DNA from: Epiperipatus broadwayi
Taxonomy: Eukaryota; Onychophora; Udeonychophora; Euonychophora; Peripatidae
DNA length: 64,000 nucleotides
Assembly (NCBI GenBank): GCA_028023455.1
Contig: JAQFVV010000030.1
Span: forward strand, 702,501-766,500
Direction of reading: 5' to 3'
Position 1 is the first letter of the stretch. Each line of letters begins with the position of its first letter. Below the pieces are notes generated by a model that saw nothing but the letters and a program-made list of their open reading frames with translations, was not told the DNA's origin and ran no database searches. Positions 23,340 to 37,290 of this stretch are shown piece by piece. The position numbers and the translations under genes are program-made.

Positions 23340-26300
23340 ATGTTCTATAAATAGTAATTTGTGGTGTTTATTTGTATGTTAGTACTAACAAATTGTTTGC
23401 ATTTGAAAAGTTAAAAAAAGTTATTTTTTTTAGACATTTAACATTTAATGAAAGATGATGGAAATAATCCAACATCTTACCACATCTAATGTACCATCAT
23501 CACAAACCTTTGGGAATATATATTATAACCTACACTCCCAACACCGCTAATATACATTACATAAGTGAAATGCCCAGGTGCCAGTTCTATTAATAAATAG
23601 AACAATATAACAAAATATATAATACAAATTATTACTGAGACTCTATTTTTAAGTTTATGTTCAGCTCAGCTCAGTGGGAGGCTATAGGCAATTCATAAGA
23701 TATATGATAATAAATGAATAAAAGAAGAAATATTATAAAACATTTAACACAATGTAAATTCCTTTGTTAATTAATTGTATGATAAGGAATCATAATGTTT
23801 ACTTGGTACAATCTATTAAAATATACTTTAAACTTAATTTCTTCCTTCATCCAAGTATAACATATATCAGCTTGCTATGATTATATTCTTAAACAATTCT
23901 ATGACTTGGCATATCATAATCTAAACATCTACTTAAATGCCGATCAAGAAATAAATAATAATATCTCAGGGAATTTAACAAACACAGTTGAATTAAATAA
24001 CTACATTGGCCCATAAGTTATAATTCTAAAGTATGACAAAAATGCAATAGAACAAATTGACTAAAATATTTTACTGTGTTTCAATAATAAGATAATGGCA
24101 GAGATAGGGTATTTTAATCCCATATCATCATCTTACAAATATATACTAACTTGGAAACCTTTCTAAAACGTTTATCAAGTGGCAAATGTTCTTTTATAAT
24201 ATTTGGATTGAGAGACACAATATTGTCAGATATTAGCAAATTTAATATTATAACTATAAGATAATATATACATTTTGTAATAGATTTATGAAACGTGGAG
24301 ATGTGGAAATGGGAAACACGAATGTACACAAGAATAACTCAAGACACAGATTTTAAGATTTTAAATAACTAAAACAAATCATTTATTACAATAAAATAAA
24401 CTTGGTTTAACATAATATTTACAAATGGACTATTTGTTTTACATACTTTTAAATTATCAAATAATTTTTTAGCATCAGTTTGAGATTATCCCTATTATCA
24501 AAGCAAATTAATAACAAACTAAAATATCCTGACTTTGAACATATGCTTTGCCTATATGTTTGATCTAACGTAACAATAAATAAATGACATATTATATTAT
24601 TAGCACAAAAAAATAGATACCTTCGAGAGGATATTACTGTTGATTGATAAAATAAATCAAATTACTTATATTTGGCTTTCAACAAAGCAACTTTCTCTAA
24701 TCGACTAATAATCACTTTCAATTACGTATACCTTTCATTTATAGCAACAAAATCATGTTTATTCTGATGATTTGATGATTTGTAACATTTATTTAAATAA
24801 ATACACTATATTTTAAAATATTTATTTCCCGTTTTAATCTTAATACTTTATACTTCTATTAAATAATGTATTTCAAAGAAACATTTATTCCTCATTTTAA
24901 TTTCAATATCTCTTTACTTTATATACGCGATATTATTTCATATTACGCGTGTGTGCACGTCCAAGCAGCAATAATGTAAAACACTCTTTTCTATAAACTC
25001 TCCATTCATTAAGAAAATATCATAAAATTATTTTATTTCGAACAATGTCGTAATTCATCAATAAAATATGACACTAATACTACATCAAGAGTCAATCTAA
25101 CAATTTATCTAGCCACATATTAATTAACACAGGGCTATATTTTTATGATTATACAGACTATACGTTATAAGTGAATCTACATGAGGAGCAGATAAAGTCT
25201 TACTGAACACTTCTACAATAATTCATCTGATTCTAAATATACTTTTGGTGGGGACTTTTTTCTCATCACCAGGGCCCTACGAACATCACTTCAAAAATAT
25301 CATTAATCATATGCATATAAAATAAACTAGGCTCTACTCATGAAAAATTATTAACATATACTAAATAAGCAAGGTCTTTTATCCCTACAGACATGATAAC
25401 ACAAAGATTCCTTTCTATTCTCATAGCTTATCTAAATATCGAACATTATAAATACACTCTGGCAGATAAATACATACAGATAACATACTAATCCATTCAA
25501 TTCAGTAGAATATGACAATGTATGAAATTTATGCATAAAATATTCACAAACTGAACTTTATCAAACAAATATCATAATTGTGCAAAACAAGCACACACCC
25601 GCGAATAAAAAGTACACATAATATTAACTCTAAATTACACACTAAGCAGGTAACATGATAATTAAATATTGCAGTAAGGTATAACTTTCAATTTAATAAA
25701 CTTTAGGTTACTTTTTAAAATTTAATATTTATAATTATTATGAATGAACTTTCTTTCATATCTAACAAACTATTTCTATTATATGTTCATTGATTCACAA
25801 AAAAGAACAAAATTTTAATTCTCACTTTGAGATAATAAAGTATGCAAAACAAATATAAATCTCTCTAATAATATATATAAAAATACTTGTTTCTTTTACC
25901 TTCATAAAAAAATAAAAAATAAAACCTATTTGAACACAATCACTTTTTACCAGCGTACTCCTCATTTAAATACACTTCAGAAATGTTCTTCATGGTCAAC
26001 ATACCCAAATTATAAATAACATAATAATAAATAAAGCATATCTACCTATCATATACATTAATTATGACAAACAATAAAAAAATAAAGAAACAAAAGTTAT
26101 TAGTTTTGTAACTTAAAATAAAAGTTCACTTGCAAAGCTCGGTTCCAGGTTTACGAAACAATATGGGACACATTCCAAACTGAATTTAAACTAAAATGCA
26201 CTTCTGCAGTATAACCCAAAAATATAAGCATAACTTAAATATGCCCAGCACCTTTCAGTGTTCACAGCATATCCATTCTAGGTACCAAATCATACACAAG

Positions 26301-27882
26301 CAGTGAATTTCTTCTTTATTATATTGAAAATATAAGACATTCTCCGTTGTAGTTCTGGACTAAATACACAATTATCTTTAGTATTTTCTGAATAGCATTG
26401 AACAAAAATTACCCGCATTTCTGTCCTTCTATTCAATTTAAAGAGAAGTAGCTTGCATTTTATTTCCTTAATTTAAAAATACGTATTAGTTCCAGAAATA
26501 TCAATTAAATGAATACTGTTATCTTCTTACGATGAACTTAAACATAGTATGATCTATCAAAATAGACATGTCCTTAAGTCTATGTATAATCTTCACAAAA
26601 ACACAACATGAAAAATAGTGAGAAAATAGAATATATTCTGTAGTATAGTTCTGCATGCATTTTCCATATATATATATATAAAAAACACGTTGCTTAATGA
26701 TACAACAATAATATTTATGTAGACGATTCTTATTTAAAATGGCAATTAAGAAAAATAATGTAGATTGGACGTTATTAACATACATTTTTAAAAGAGTAAT
26801 AGTTATAAAGGGATTAATTCAGAAATGTTTAAATTGAAGAGAGTAAATTAGACCAACGACATACCTTTTTTTTTTAAAACCTTAGAATTGCATTTTTTTA
26901 ATTAATTTTTTTTCCATAATAAAGTTCTTAAGCTCCTTTGGAAGTTTTACTCTAAAGTCTTTTCAAAGTCAAATTGATTTCAGTAACTGGCTTTAATTTT
27001 CCAATAAATGTGCCACTGTTTACTGGTTACAGTTACATTACATTTTCCACTGGAGCTTTTTGTTAAAAAACTCTTTTTTAGCAAAGTTCATTTCCTTTCA
27101 CAAGGTTACTCCCATGCATCTCTCTAGCTAATCTAATTACATATGCAAAAAAGAATATTTTCAAAAAAAATACTTTGATTTTTAAAACTAAATGAAGACA
27201 AGAAAAAAAAAATACAAATAATAAAATAAATAGCTTTTACAAACTTGAAAGAAAAATGAATATTAATTAACTATCAAATAAAAATAACTAACAATTTATT
27301 CAATTTATAAAATAATCCATTGATTTAACTATCTATTAATTATTAGAAAGAAATATATATTTGTTAAATTATTTAAGATAATTACTCTTATTTAAATGTT
27401 TTTATTGTGAATGTACTATTGTTTGCTGTTATTAAAGATGAAAATGAAATGAAACATAATGCAGAGTCATAAATGCATACACATGTATGACAACCTAAAT
27501 ATTAAACCATCTTAACCAAATATAATTGAAATGGCTATTAATTGTTGACAAAAGGACAAGTATTAAAGAATAATAATTTTGAAACCATTCAACCAAATAT
27601 TACACTAATATAAAATAACTTTACATCTTTCTGACAAAATGTATTAATTCCAATAATAAACAACCCTTCTTCCTTACATTAAATACCTCATTAACCACAC
27701 TAATACTAAGGAATACCTATAAAGTGGTCAATAAACTGCATAAGCAATCCATATCTAAGCTTTAAACAATATCCCAAGAAAAAAATTAAAATTCTAAGGC
27801 TATTTCATTTATTTTTTTAATAGAATGTAACTATTCAATGCAGATACAAAGTAGGTCAATTCCATGTGCCCATTCAGGTGGT

Positions 27883-27886
<4 letters not shown>
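23340..27886. other. AT-rich spacer
   Basis: I see no gene, repeat pair or RNA motif that I can defend. Short chance frames only. It could hide small exons that cannot be recognised without transcript data. Confidence 0.45.

Positions 27887-27979
<93 letters not shown>
27887..27979. repeat. (TA)n microsatellite
   Basis: About 46 TA units directly before an RTE fragment. Confidence 0.95.
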
Positions 27980-27981
<2 letters not shown>

Positions 27982-28023
27982 AAAGAGTATTGCTTTTAAT
28001 ATATGTGTTTAATCATTGCATAT

Positions 28024-28215
28024 TTATCAATCTAAGACTTGGACACTTAATAAAAGCAATAGAGAGACTTGAGACACTCAATAAATTATATAGAAGTATA
28101 TTTTAGGAATAAAGGAAGATATTGAAAAAAATAGATTAGGGCATAACAAATAGGTATCAGTTGTGACATTGAAAGAATTAAAAGACTGAAATGTAACTGG
28201 CGATGATAAATCTAT
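28024..28215 (+). pseudogene. RTE-type LINE, copy E, C-terminal fragment, first part
   Basis: CTAAGACTTGGACACTTAAT, AGAGAGACTTGAGACACTCA and AAAAGACTGAAATGTAACTGG match copy C at 20343-20520. It is interrupted at 28228 by a 297-bp insertion and resumes at 28539. Confidence 0.75.
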
Positions 28216-28228
28216 AGAATAAATGTTA

Positions 28229-28525
28229 ATATTTATTAAGATTATATAATTTTAAGACTATATGTCTGAAAAAACGATAGTAGGAACCTCTGCAAATCTT
28301 TAACACAAGATTTATTTAAAACACAAGAGTGGCCACTCTTATCGTAACCTACTTTCTAAAAAGTAGATTAAGATAAGAGTGGCCACTCTTGTCTTTTAAA
28401 TAAATCTTGTGTTAAAGATTTGCAGAGATCCCTACTGTCTTTTTTTCAGGCACATAGTCTTAAGATTATAGCCTTAATAAATATTACTTTAAATAACGAG
28501 TATGTGCTTTATAAATATAATTATT
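28229..28525. mobile_element. Palindromic insertion (about 130-bp arms) inside an RTE relic
   Basis: Bases 28227-28350 and 28364-28486 form an almost perfect inverted repeat around a loop of fewer than 15 bases (TTCTAAAA region). The arms share, among others, TCTGCAAATCTTTAACACAA and AAGAGTGGCCACTCTTAT. The right arm is followed by 39 unpaired bases (28487-28525). The 13-bp sequence AGAATAAATGTTA occurs immediately before (28216-28228) and after (28526-28538) the insert. Removing the insert and one copy restores the RTE alignment. It carries no coding capacity. It could be a DNA-transposon MITE or a retroposed hairpin. The 13-bp duplication and the one-sided tail favour the latter, but not decisively. 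Confidence 0.85.
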
Positions 28526-28538
28526 AGAATAAATGTTA

Positions 28539-28660
28539 GTCAATTGGTTAACTGAAAATTTAAAATGAATCCCAAGAGATGCTTCCTGATACGATATAAA
28601 GATCAGAGACTATGGTTCAGAGAAACTAAATGAACAAATATAAAAGATTTTAATCTTGTA
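28539..28660 (+). pseudogene. RTE-type LINE, copy E, second part
   Basis: GTCAATTGGTTAACTGAAAA and ATGAATCCCAAGAGATG align with copy C at about 20554-20590 (GACAATTGATATCTTAAACT, TTGATTCCAAGAGATTG). It continues the fragment that ends at 28228. Confidence 0.65.
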
Positions 28661-29726
28661 GTAAATTAAAAAAATCATTTTCAAAAATATTGTAAAAAAT
28701 GTTGAAAGGGCTGCAAAATAAAAACAAGGATGAATCAACATATGGTTACAACGAAGTTTATTAATATTTCCAATGTAAAAAATACTCAATTCATATTGTG
28801 AATATTGTTAATTATTTTTTGTATAAATGTTTGATATCGAGCCTTGCTCTCATAACTTCGTGAAAGAAAATAAATTCTGAGGTTTGTTAACAGCATCTGT
28901 ATATTTAATATTATAATTCAGATATATAGAAGAATTTATATGAAATTTAATTTTGCTCAGCATTTAGCTGAGCAATTTATCGAAGTGCAAAAAAAATGTT
29001 GCTTAATAAAAATGGCAAAACACATATTTGCTAGTATATTTTTGAAACCTCATACATGACCAGAAAAAAGTATAAAGATGATGGAATCATAATATTAATT
29101 ATGAAATTTTAAAAATATTTAGAAGAGGAAAAATCTTTTAATTCCTATCAACGGAGTTAAAAGAAATTGAACTTTTACTGAAAATTGTAACCATTGATAT
29201 CTTGTTATTCGTATTATTAGAAAATCAACTCCTAATATATCTTTAAGATACCTGTGATAATTAATGATTATTATGATAAAATATAACTATACAGATGAGA
29301 ATGACTACATTGTACAGCTATCATGTATTGCATTACTACAATTATTATTTATGGCTTGGATTATTCTTTTTAAATGGATGAAACCATTGCCTTTATACAT
29401 TATTGAAAGCTTCAGAAAATATACCACAAACATTAATAATAAAAAATACATGTCCTGGAAGTACACATACTTAAACATGGTATATATTTTTACTTACTGT
29501 GACTTTTCTTGACCATTTATAACCTTATCTCCTATCATGTTAAGCTTCATCAGGTATTTATCTATTATAATCATTTTTTTCCAACAATATTTGTGATTGT
29601 ACTGCCATTTTAATTCTATTTTAATTTAAACTGTTTATAAGTTTAATTCTGTCTAAATATTCATTATAAAAATCTACTGGAAATCAATGTAATACTAGTT
29701 AGATATAGTTTATCGTTCTACAAAAT

Positions 29727-29757
<31 letters not shown>

Positions 29758-32700
29758 TTATACTGTGCCCTTTTCTATAGGTCAGTAATAGTTCATAACA
29801 GTCAATTACTAAAAATTTTAAATTTTAGAATATGTTCTTTTAATATGGTAATTGTATTAAGTCAATCATATCTTTAAATTACAATTTGAGGTTAAAGCAA
29901 ATACGTAGTATATAAAATCATTTAAAAATAGTTATGTAAAGTTTAAAATATTGTTTCATATGGTTGTAAAAGCTGGCCATATTAAATAACACAGCTATAA
30001 AAATTAAAAGTATATTTAATAAATTTGACTTTAATAGTTTAAAACTGATAATTTAATAAATGCTATGTTTAAATTTATAATCATTTTAATAGTCAAAATT
30101 AATATAATATATTTTAAAAATAAACTTTGTGATGGTGAGAATTGTATTTAATTCTATATTTTCTAAATTGTTCTTCCAAATTTTATAATTATATTATATA
30201 ATATAATAAGTGTATCAATTTTATTAGTCTAGGCAGAAAAATAGATTGAAAATCATCTGTCAATGTTATTGATCATGTGACTTGTATATTACATATGTTC
30301 ACACACACACTTGTTTGAGTTAATAATAAAGTTTAAAATATTTTGAAATTGCAGTATAGAATTGGATGGAATTGTTGCCTATCATAAAAGTAAATAGTAT
30401 TGAACATTAAGTTAACTATCGTATAACATGCTTATATGATGTAATAAAGATGAATACATTCATAATATAAAAATTAAATATTTTATTTAAATAAAAATAG
30501 ATAAATTGAATATTAAGAAATGGAATAAGTATTAAATGTTATTTTAAAAGTCATTTTAAAAGATTAAAATAATTTAAATAAAGTTATAATTGAATTAAAA
30601 GTGGTATTTTAAATAATATTTTAGGTTCATTACATCACGATTTATAATTTTGAAATTTAATTCTACTATAAACGAAAAATATGTAAATTTGTTCTCAAGC
30701 TAAAGTAAGAATTAACCAATAAGAATAGGTATTCTTACAGACTATAAATATGAATTGCACGGGGGTATAAAGGGATATTAATAATGTATTGAAACTAGAG
30801 AAAGGTAAAGTATAACTATCAAAGAGATAGTATTTATTTTTAAATTTTTATTTTAGTCAATTTTTTTTAGTACTTTTTTATCGTTTTATTTGAAAAAAAA
30901 AAAAAAAACTAATTGATAATTTTTTAAGAGTATTTTTGCAAAAGAGGGTGCTAAAAAAATAATATATTTTAGAAACTTCGTGGAGATGATTTTCTAATTT
31001 TTAAAAGTTACTTGCCAGTCGTATTTTATCTAAAAATTTAACCTAAACCTCACAATAAAGGATGGATATACTACGAAATAAAATGGATATAAGTTGTAAT
31101 GCTGAAAAAAAATGTTTGGAATATTTATTGATACAGATTTATTAATATTTCACCAAAGAACTGTTTTGGTACATAAAAAAACCACAGCTCCGACATCATA
31201 CGGAGTCTAATGAAAAAAAATTGGAGACGCATTATTTATAAGCCTATCCAAGATTTATTTTTTAAATAATAATAAGACAATTATATTTCATGAATCATTT
31301 TATATAATATGATATTCAAAGGAGTAAAATGTTATATCCTTTCTGAAGGTAACATTTTTTTTTTTATTTTTGAAGGAGATTTATAAAAATACCAAATGAA
31401 AGTTTAAATGTATCAAAAAGTAAACATACATAAAAAAGTGAACACATAGTTGAATAAAAGATGGATCCATGGAAATACTAATAGTACTTAAAATTTTATC
31501 GAATATTTTTAGAGTTAAATAAGATGGATTGATGCATTGGATACGCAGAGAATATTGGTAGAGAAAATATATAAACAAACTTCACGGGATTAATTAATAA
31601 TACGATTTAATAATTATCATCCTAAATACTAAAACCAAGGATTATTTTCTATAAATTTTACTAAATGGATTAATAATTATTTTTATTTTAAACTTTAACA
31701 TGCTTGGAGGAGAACATTTTTAAAACTCTAGAGAAAATAATAAACATTTTGGACTTATCAGGAACTATCATCAAGAAAATATGTAATTATAGTTTTCATT
31801 CCTTTTATTTTGTTAACCTAGTTTAAATCTAATTTTTTTTATATATAAGATTAGGGAAAACATAAAAACATTAATTTATTAATATTAAAATTTTATAATA
31901 TAACAATCTAATAATTTAGCTAAAAATATTTTAATATAAAGTGTATCGGTGTGAATTTTTTATATCTGCAATGCTCAAGTGGATAAAGGAAGCCTACTGA
32001 ACACATTGACTAGATAAAGGTTATTGGTAATAATAATAACTATTGATAATTTATAATGTATATTTTTTTTGTTTTCTTTAGATCATCCATAAATTGGAAG
32101 AATGAAGTGTAAAAGTTTTTTACTTATATGTACTGCATTTCATATAACATTTTAAAAAAAAAACATTATGAGATAGGATTCATTTATAAAATATGCATAC
32201 AAAAATTTATTTTTTTTATTAGTAATATAATCCAATGTAACAAATAATTATGTGATTCTTTTAAAATTTTCATGTTATTGGATATTCAAATATTGTCTAA
32301 GTAGATTGTATATGATTAGACATATAGAATAATGAAGTAAGCAGACTTTTTTTTGTGGAACAGCTAGATTGTTTAACTATTAATGAATTTTATTTATTGT
32401 TTTGTAAATGCAGATAGTTATTTTATCGATGTAAGATGTAGAAAAATCTTCAAAAATAATGTTGAGATAGTGGCTTGGAAGTACTTAGTGAACAGGAAAC
32501 CAAGATGATGTTTTAAGAAATAGGATGTTATAAAGAATGGAAATAATATTTAGTCTTTATGTGAATATCAGCATAGTTAACAAAGCCCTATGACTGATAC
32601 ACATTTTATTTGGACAGTGTTTATATTTCTTTATATATTTGATGTTCTAATAAAGCTGAAGAAATAGCTTTAACATCGTCCCTGTACTAGAGGATATTAG

Positions 32701-34627
32701 GCAGATAAATGTCATACCTCTTCGCACTGTGCCATGATTTTGAGATATGTTAGGAGTAATACTCTAGCTTTCTTCCTTAATCCTATGCATCTGTTTTCGC
32801 TTTCTTTATTTCATGTAACTGCATCGTTCAGTAAGATATGTTTAAGAGAAATGATAAATAATTTAGAACTTAGGTTATGATATCGTTTTGTATAAGATTG
32901 GTTTATTTGCTTAGAAGGAATAGGACATTATAACTTAAAATTGAAGATCCAAAGTATCCTAGGGAAAGAAAAGAATCATAGAATATATTTTGAATTTTAT
33001 TTCTGAATTGAAATATAAACTTTTTTAAAATAAAGTATCTAAACAAAGATATTTTCTTTAAATTGATAATAATTTTAAATGCTTTAGTAATATTTTTTTA
33101 AGAGAAAATAAGTATTGCATATTTTTAAAATATAATAGTACAAAGTAAATTATGTAAACAATATGCATAGTATATTTTTTGTTTATTGATTAACAGAAAT
33201 ATATTGATGATTACACTTATATCATACTAAAGTAAGGCTTAAAAAAGAATATATTATGATTAGTAAACATTGTGTGATAAATACTAAAATCTAGTACTGA
33301 ATTTGGATAATATTTTGTGTAACATCTTTGACTTTGCAAGATGAAATTTTTTTAATAATTTGAGAAATCCATACTCATGATAAAATTTTGTTTTCTATAG
33401 AATGTTTTTCTAAGTATGAATTTTTAAAATAAGACAATTTAGTAATATTAAGGATAAAATGCTGTTGCTAATAAAGTAGATAAATATATTTGTAATAAGT
33501 TAACCATAATGAGAAACCAAATAGTAACATTTTTTTTTTAAACTTTTGTCCTAAATATAAATAAAGATATAATTGAAATATAATTTTTTTTTTTATAACC
33601 CGGTAGATCAAACTGTAAAGTAAAAAAATTAAGGATATCCACTGTAAAGAGTGTAAATAAATTGTTTATTTATTTATTGTTAGTAATAAACTTTGTTAAA
33701 TTTTGTTATTTCAAAAATTTTGTGTCCGAGTTATTTATCACGATATATGCATAATAATCGAAACAAATATATAATTTTGCACAAGAAGATAAATAGAGAT
33801 TTATTTTAAGAATTTAAATATTTTATTGGTATTCATTTAATTAAATAATTATAATTTTACATTGTTTTATTGGTCATAAATCAGTTATCACAATATTATA
33901 TTAAATTATATGCTATCAGTTGCCACACACATTTTGTTTATCAGATTATCAAATGCTACCAAGTATTTATTATATTATTACATGAAGATATAAGATCATA
34001 TTATATTATTTTATTATTTTATTATGGTAATAAAAATATAATGAAAAGAAAAGATATCCAGTGGTAATTAAACAATGTAGAATATTATTATTATTATTTA
34101 TTATTATTAGTTTAAGTGTAGTACATTATGACATAAAATCCCTTCTCATATTTTACTACCATATTTTTAAATTAACTTAGAATAAACTTTATGAACCTGA
34201 GATTATTTTATTGAGCTAGATTATTACAAATAGAAGATTAAGACTTAATTATTAGTTTAATCTTAGTGAGTAGAAGTTATTAAAGTCATAAGAATACTAT
34301 GAGTTTGTTATTTGAAATAGTAATAAAGGGGGGATAGTGTTCTTATGCCATTGAGGTAGTATCCTGTGGGATATTGGCTCAATGTAATCTATCTTGTCAC
34401 CTGTATTTTCACTTCAAGTCTCATGAAAATATTAAATATTTATTTAATTTATTTTTATAAACTGAACCTTATTTGTATTTTAAATTTGAGCTAGTGAAAT
34501 ATTTTAGTTTTAATGCTGAATATTTTAGTTATTAATTATTAACTGAGATAGAACCCGTTTTATTTCATATCATATATTATCTGGAAGTGAAGATACACGA
34601 GATGTAGGTTAGAATATATATATATAT
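28661..34627. other. AT-rich spacer
   Basis: Six kilobases without a recognisable gene or element. It contains a short TA-then-TG tract (about 29731-29757). The 82-aa frame at 29264-29512 is low-complexity, AT-driven and has no family signature. The last bases (34614-34627) are a TATATATATAT stretch that forms the insertion site of the LTR element. Confidence 0.45.
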
Positions 34628-34663
34628 TGAAACAGACAGATCGGAGAACCGATCTTCGTTTCA
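34628..34663 (+). other. LTR terminal hairpin
   Basis: TGAAAC pairs with GTTTCA, and inside it GATCGG pairs with CCGATC around an AGAA loop. The same hairpin starts the 3' LTR (39841-39876). A shorter hairpin of the same kind starts the candidate LTR at 62026. Confidence 0.85.
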
Positions 34664-36390
34664 GGTGTTTTTATGTACGGTAATTCAAACCACTGTTCGC
34701 CCGCAGTGAGATTTTGTCTATTTTAATTTATAATAAAAATTAATTATATATTTTATAGTTTATTAGTCAATGTGTAAAGATGCCGTATATAAATGTCGCA
34801 AACCATGAAATAATATTTGTGTGTGCGTGGTTTGCGAATTTATATCATTTAATTTAAAGTTTCAGTGTGGGCGTATTTGTTTTAAATTTTAGTTTTAAAA
34901 TTGTATAAAGTCGTTTAAAAATACTGATCAAAAATCACATTCCTTTGATCAGTGTTTTTAATTAAAATCTAATTGCACAAATGTACAAAGCAATTAAGTT
35001 GTATTCAAAATTAGTAAGGAATTTTATATGTAATTACTATGTCAATTTGAAAATAACGTATTAAATTAAAAGATTGCTAAAAACAGATAATTGATTATTG
35101 GTCAAGCTGCATCGCTAGAGGCTAGAGAAAGTAGGCGGAGCCTAAAACAAAAACAAGTCGGAAAGGTCAGCAGTGGCTATTTTAGAAAAAAACTTACATT
35201 CTAACTTTGGTCGTGTTTGAGAGAGGTAGTCTCGAGACAACACAGCAGTTAATAATAATTCAAATATCTTATTAAGAAGTTTACCAGTGAATCGCCATGT
35301 TCATGGGCTAATTGCCAGGAGCTGGTCTCTGCCTGCCAATATGGATCCTCGTGCCGCTGTTTGATCATGTTTCATATAATTCAGAATTTCCAACTTCCAA
35401 TCTCAAAATTTACTATGCCTTACAAATAACTTTCAAAAATGCGCGCCTACGTTACAAGCCAAGCTGGATGAAGAAAAAGAGAACTTTGTTACACGAACTT
35501 TAATTTTCTTCCGTGCTTAATATTATTAATTAAGTGAATCATATGTAAGTCTTTATATCATTTATAATGCTATTATTTAACCTGTCAGTAAATTTTCTTT
35601 TCTTTTTAACCCTCTGCTCTAGTCTTTAGAAATAATTTATAACATTTGTAATTAATCGTAATAATCATTTAAATGAATGCATTTATATTGTTTTGTGTAT
35701 TGCTTATTCCATAAACAAACGATGCCAATAGTAAACTAGTGTACTATAACGATCAAGTTATTTTAAAAGTAATCCCACTTTCTGAATTAAATATTCTTTC
35801 ACATTCCGAGTTGATAAATGTTAAGTCACTTTATTATTCTATGTTAAGTTGTTATAAAATTACAATCTAAGTTTCAATATTAAATATATATAATAGTTTC
35901 AAAGTGTTCATTAATGTTATGTATAATATGAGAAATAATTCACTGAATAATTTGATACTATCGCTACCGCCTGTTAACCCGGAGGGTTAGAGTTTCAGAG
36001 TAAATTTAACTAATCTTTGTTCTCACCGTCAGTTAATTTCGCTATGTTTTTATTGGGATAAGGATCTCAGCCTGTGGCGTAGAAACAGACAAATAGTTTC
36101 CAGGTTTTATATAATTTCTTTTAAAAAAATCCGCTTCAAGTATTCGTCCTTCACGTCTGTGGCAATGCCTTCCCTTCGCTGAAGTTAGCGTCTCGCCATT
36201 CTACCATTGGGGAATGAAAGCAGTTTTTCTTTCCCGGTAATCTCTTGGATCACCGGGGTTCGAAATGACCCCGGCTGGTTGTCGTGTCCCGGAACTACTT
36301 GGGGGCATTAAGCCTTGTCAAAGTACAAGCCGCCCGGTATTCCGTTAATGCACCGCAATTGATTACTGTAGGGCTCTTGAATATAGGCAA

Positions 36391-36590
36391 CCACCAGTTC
36401 ATATATTTTCCACGTCGTATTTATATAAAACCACCAGTTCATATATTTTCCACGTCGTATTTATATAAAACCACCAGTTCATCTATTTTCCACGTCGTAT
36501 TTATATAAAACCACCAGTTCATCTATCTTCCATGTCGTATTTATATAAAACCACCAGTACATCTATCTCTTATGTCGTATTTATATAAAA
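36391..36590 (+). repeat. Five 40-bp tandem units with TATA-like motifs in 5' LTR
   Basis: Units start at 36391, 36431, 36471, 36511 and 36551, each CCACCAGT-CAT-TAT followed by a GTCGTATTTATATAAAA end. Every unit therefore carries a TATATAAA motif. Units 1-2 are identical and units 3-5 drift progressively. A sixth partial start (CCACCTCCAC) follows. Such arrays in LTRs often act as enhancers or promoters. That role here is inference. Confidence 0.9.
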
Positions 36591-37290
36591 CCACCTCCAC
36601 TGTTCGTCTACGTTCCGGCTCGAGCCTATTCAAATAAAATAAGTAAACAAAAATCTTTAGATAAATATTTTTTCCAATGCTCTAATACTCTGATTCTCTT
36701 AACCACCTGTCAATTATTTAACTATCCAGCTATTGGCATAAGTTTGTTTACTAAATAAAACGTTTACTAAAGACTAGTAGCCAAATACAAGAGGATTTAT
36801 GAAGTCTTACCGTACTGTATAACACTATATTTATATGCTGTATATTTCTATTATATAACATTATATTCGTGTGCTTTCTATTTGTCTTATTTAACACTAT
36901 ATTTATATGCTTTATATTTTGCTTATTAAACACTTTATTTAATCTTAATCTTTGTGTCCTCCACCTTATTACTCTCTAAGTCTATTTAGCCACTTACTGT
37001 CTGTATTGGCAACTTAAATATATACGTTACATGAATGACCGTTCCAGTATCTAGAGTCTAATAAACCTATATATCATTAACTGTAAGAATTTAGTCCATG
37101 TCCTAAGCTGAGCTAGAAAAGGGATAACCCTGTGCTGGTGTAAAGTCATCATCGGTTGGTCATGCCGGGGTTTGGGTTTGAATTCAGTTGGCGTTTTGGG
37201 AATTTATTCTTAAACGTGGACTGGGTTTGAACTCGGGTACTGTGTATGAGTAAGCGTGGTGGATTTATACCGGTACAGTTATTATATTTT

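Larger units (their letters stand above)
34628..37277 (+). repeat. 5' LTR (2650 bp)
   Basis: Begins TGAAACAGACAG and ends ATACCGGTACA. The first 36 bases fold on themselves (TGAAAC...GTTTCA enclosing GATCGG-AGAA-CCGATC). A block at about 36130-36390 is much GC-richer than the surroundings. Five 40-bp tandem units follow at 36391-36590. The open frames inside (35312-35503, 63 aa; 36284-36508, 74 aa) recur in the 3' LTR only because the LTRs are duplicates, so recurrence is not evidence of coding. The transcription start and polyadenylation site could not be fixed. Confidence 0.92.

Noticed and set aside
29264-29512. 82-aa open frame as a host gene
   Set aside because: Composition follows the AT background; no motif, and similar frames occur by chance in such sequence.
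29530-29565. CTGATGA on the minus strand as a hammerhead
   Set aside because: No GAAA box or stem II in the right place.
36240-36275. tRNA-like GGGGTTCGAAATGACCCC in the LTR
   Set aside because: The loop is eight to ten bases rather than seven, and no A box or acceptor pairing could be found around it.
35312-36508. 63-aa and 74-aa frames inside the LTR, repeated at 40525 and 41498
   Set aside because: Their recurrence follows from LTR duplication. One runs into the 40-bp tandem array. No protein signature.
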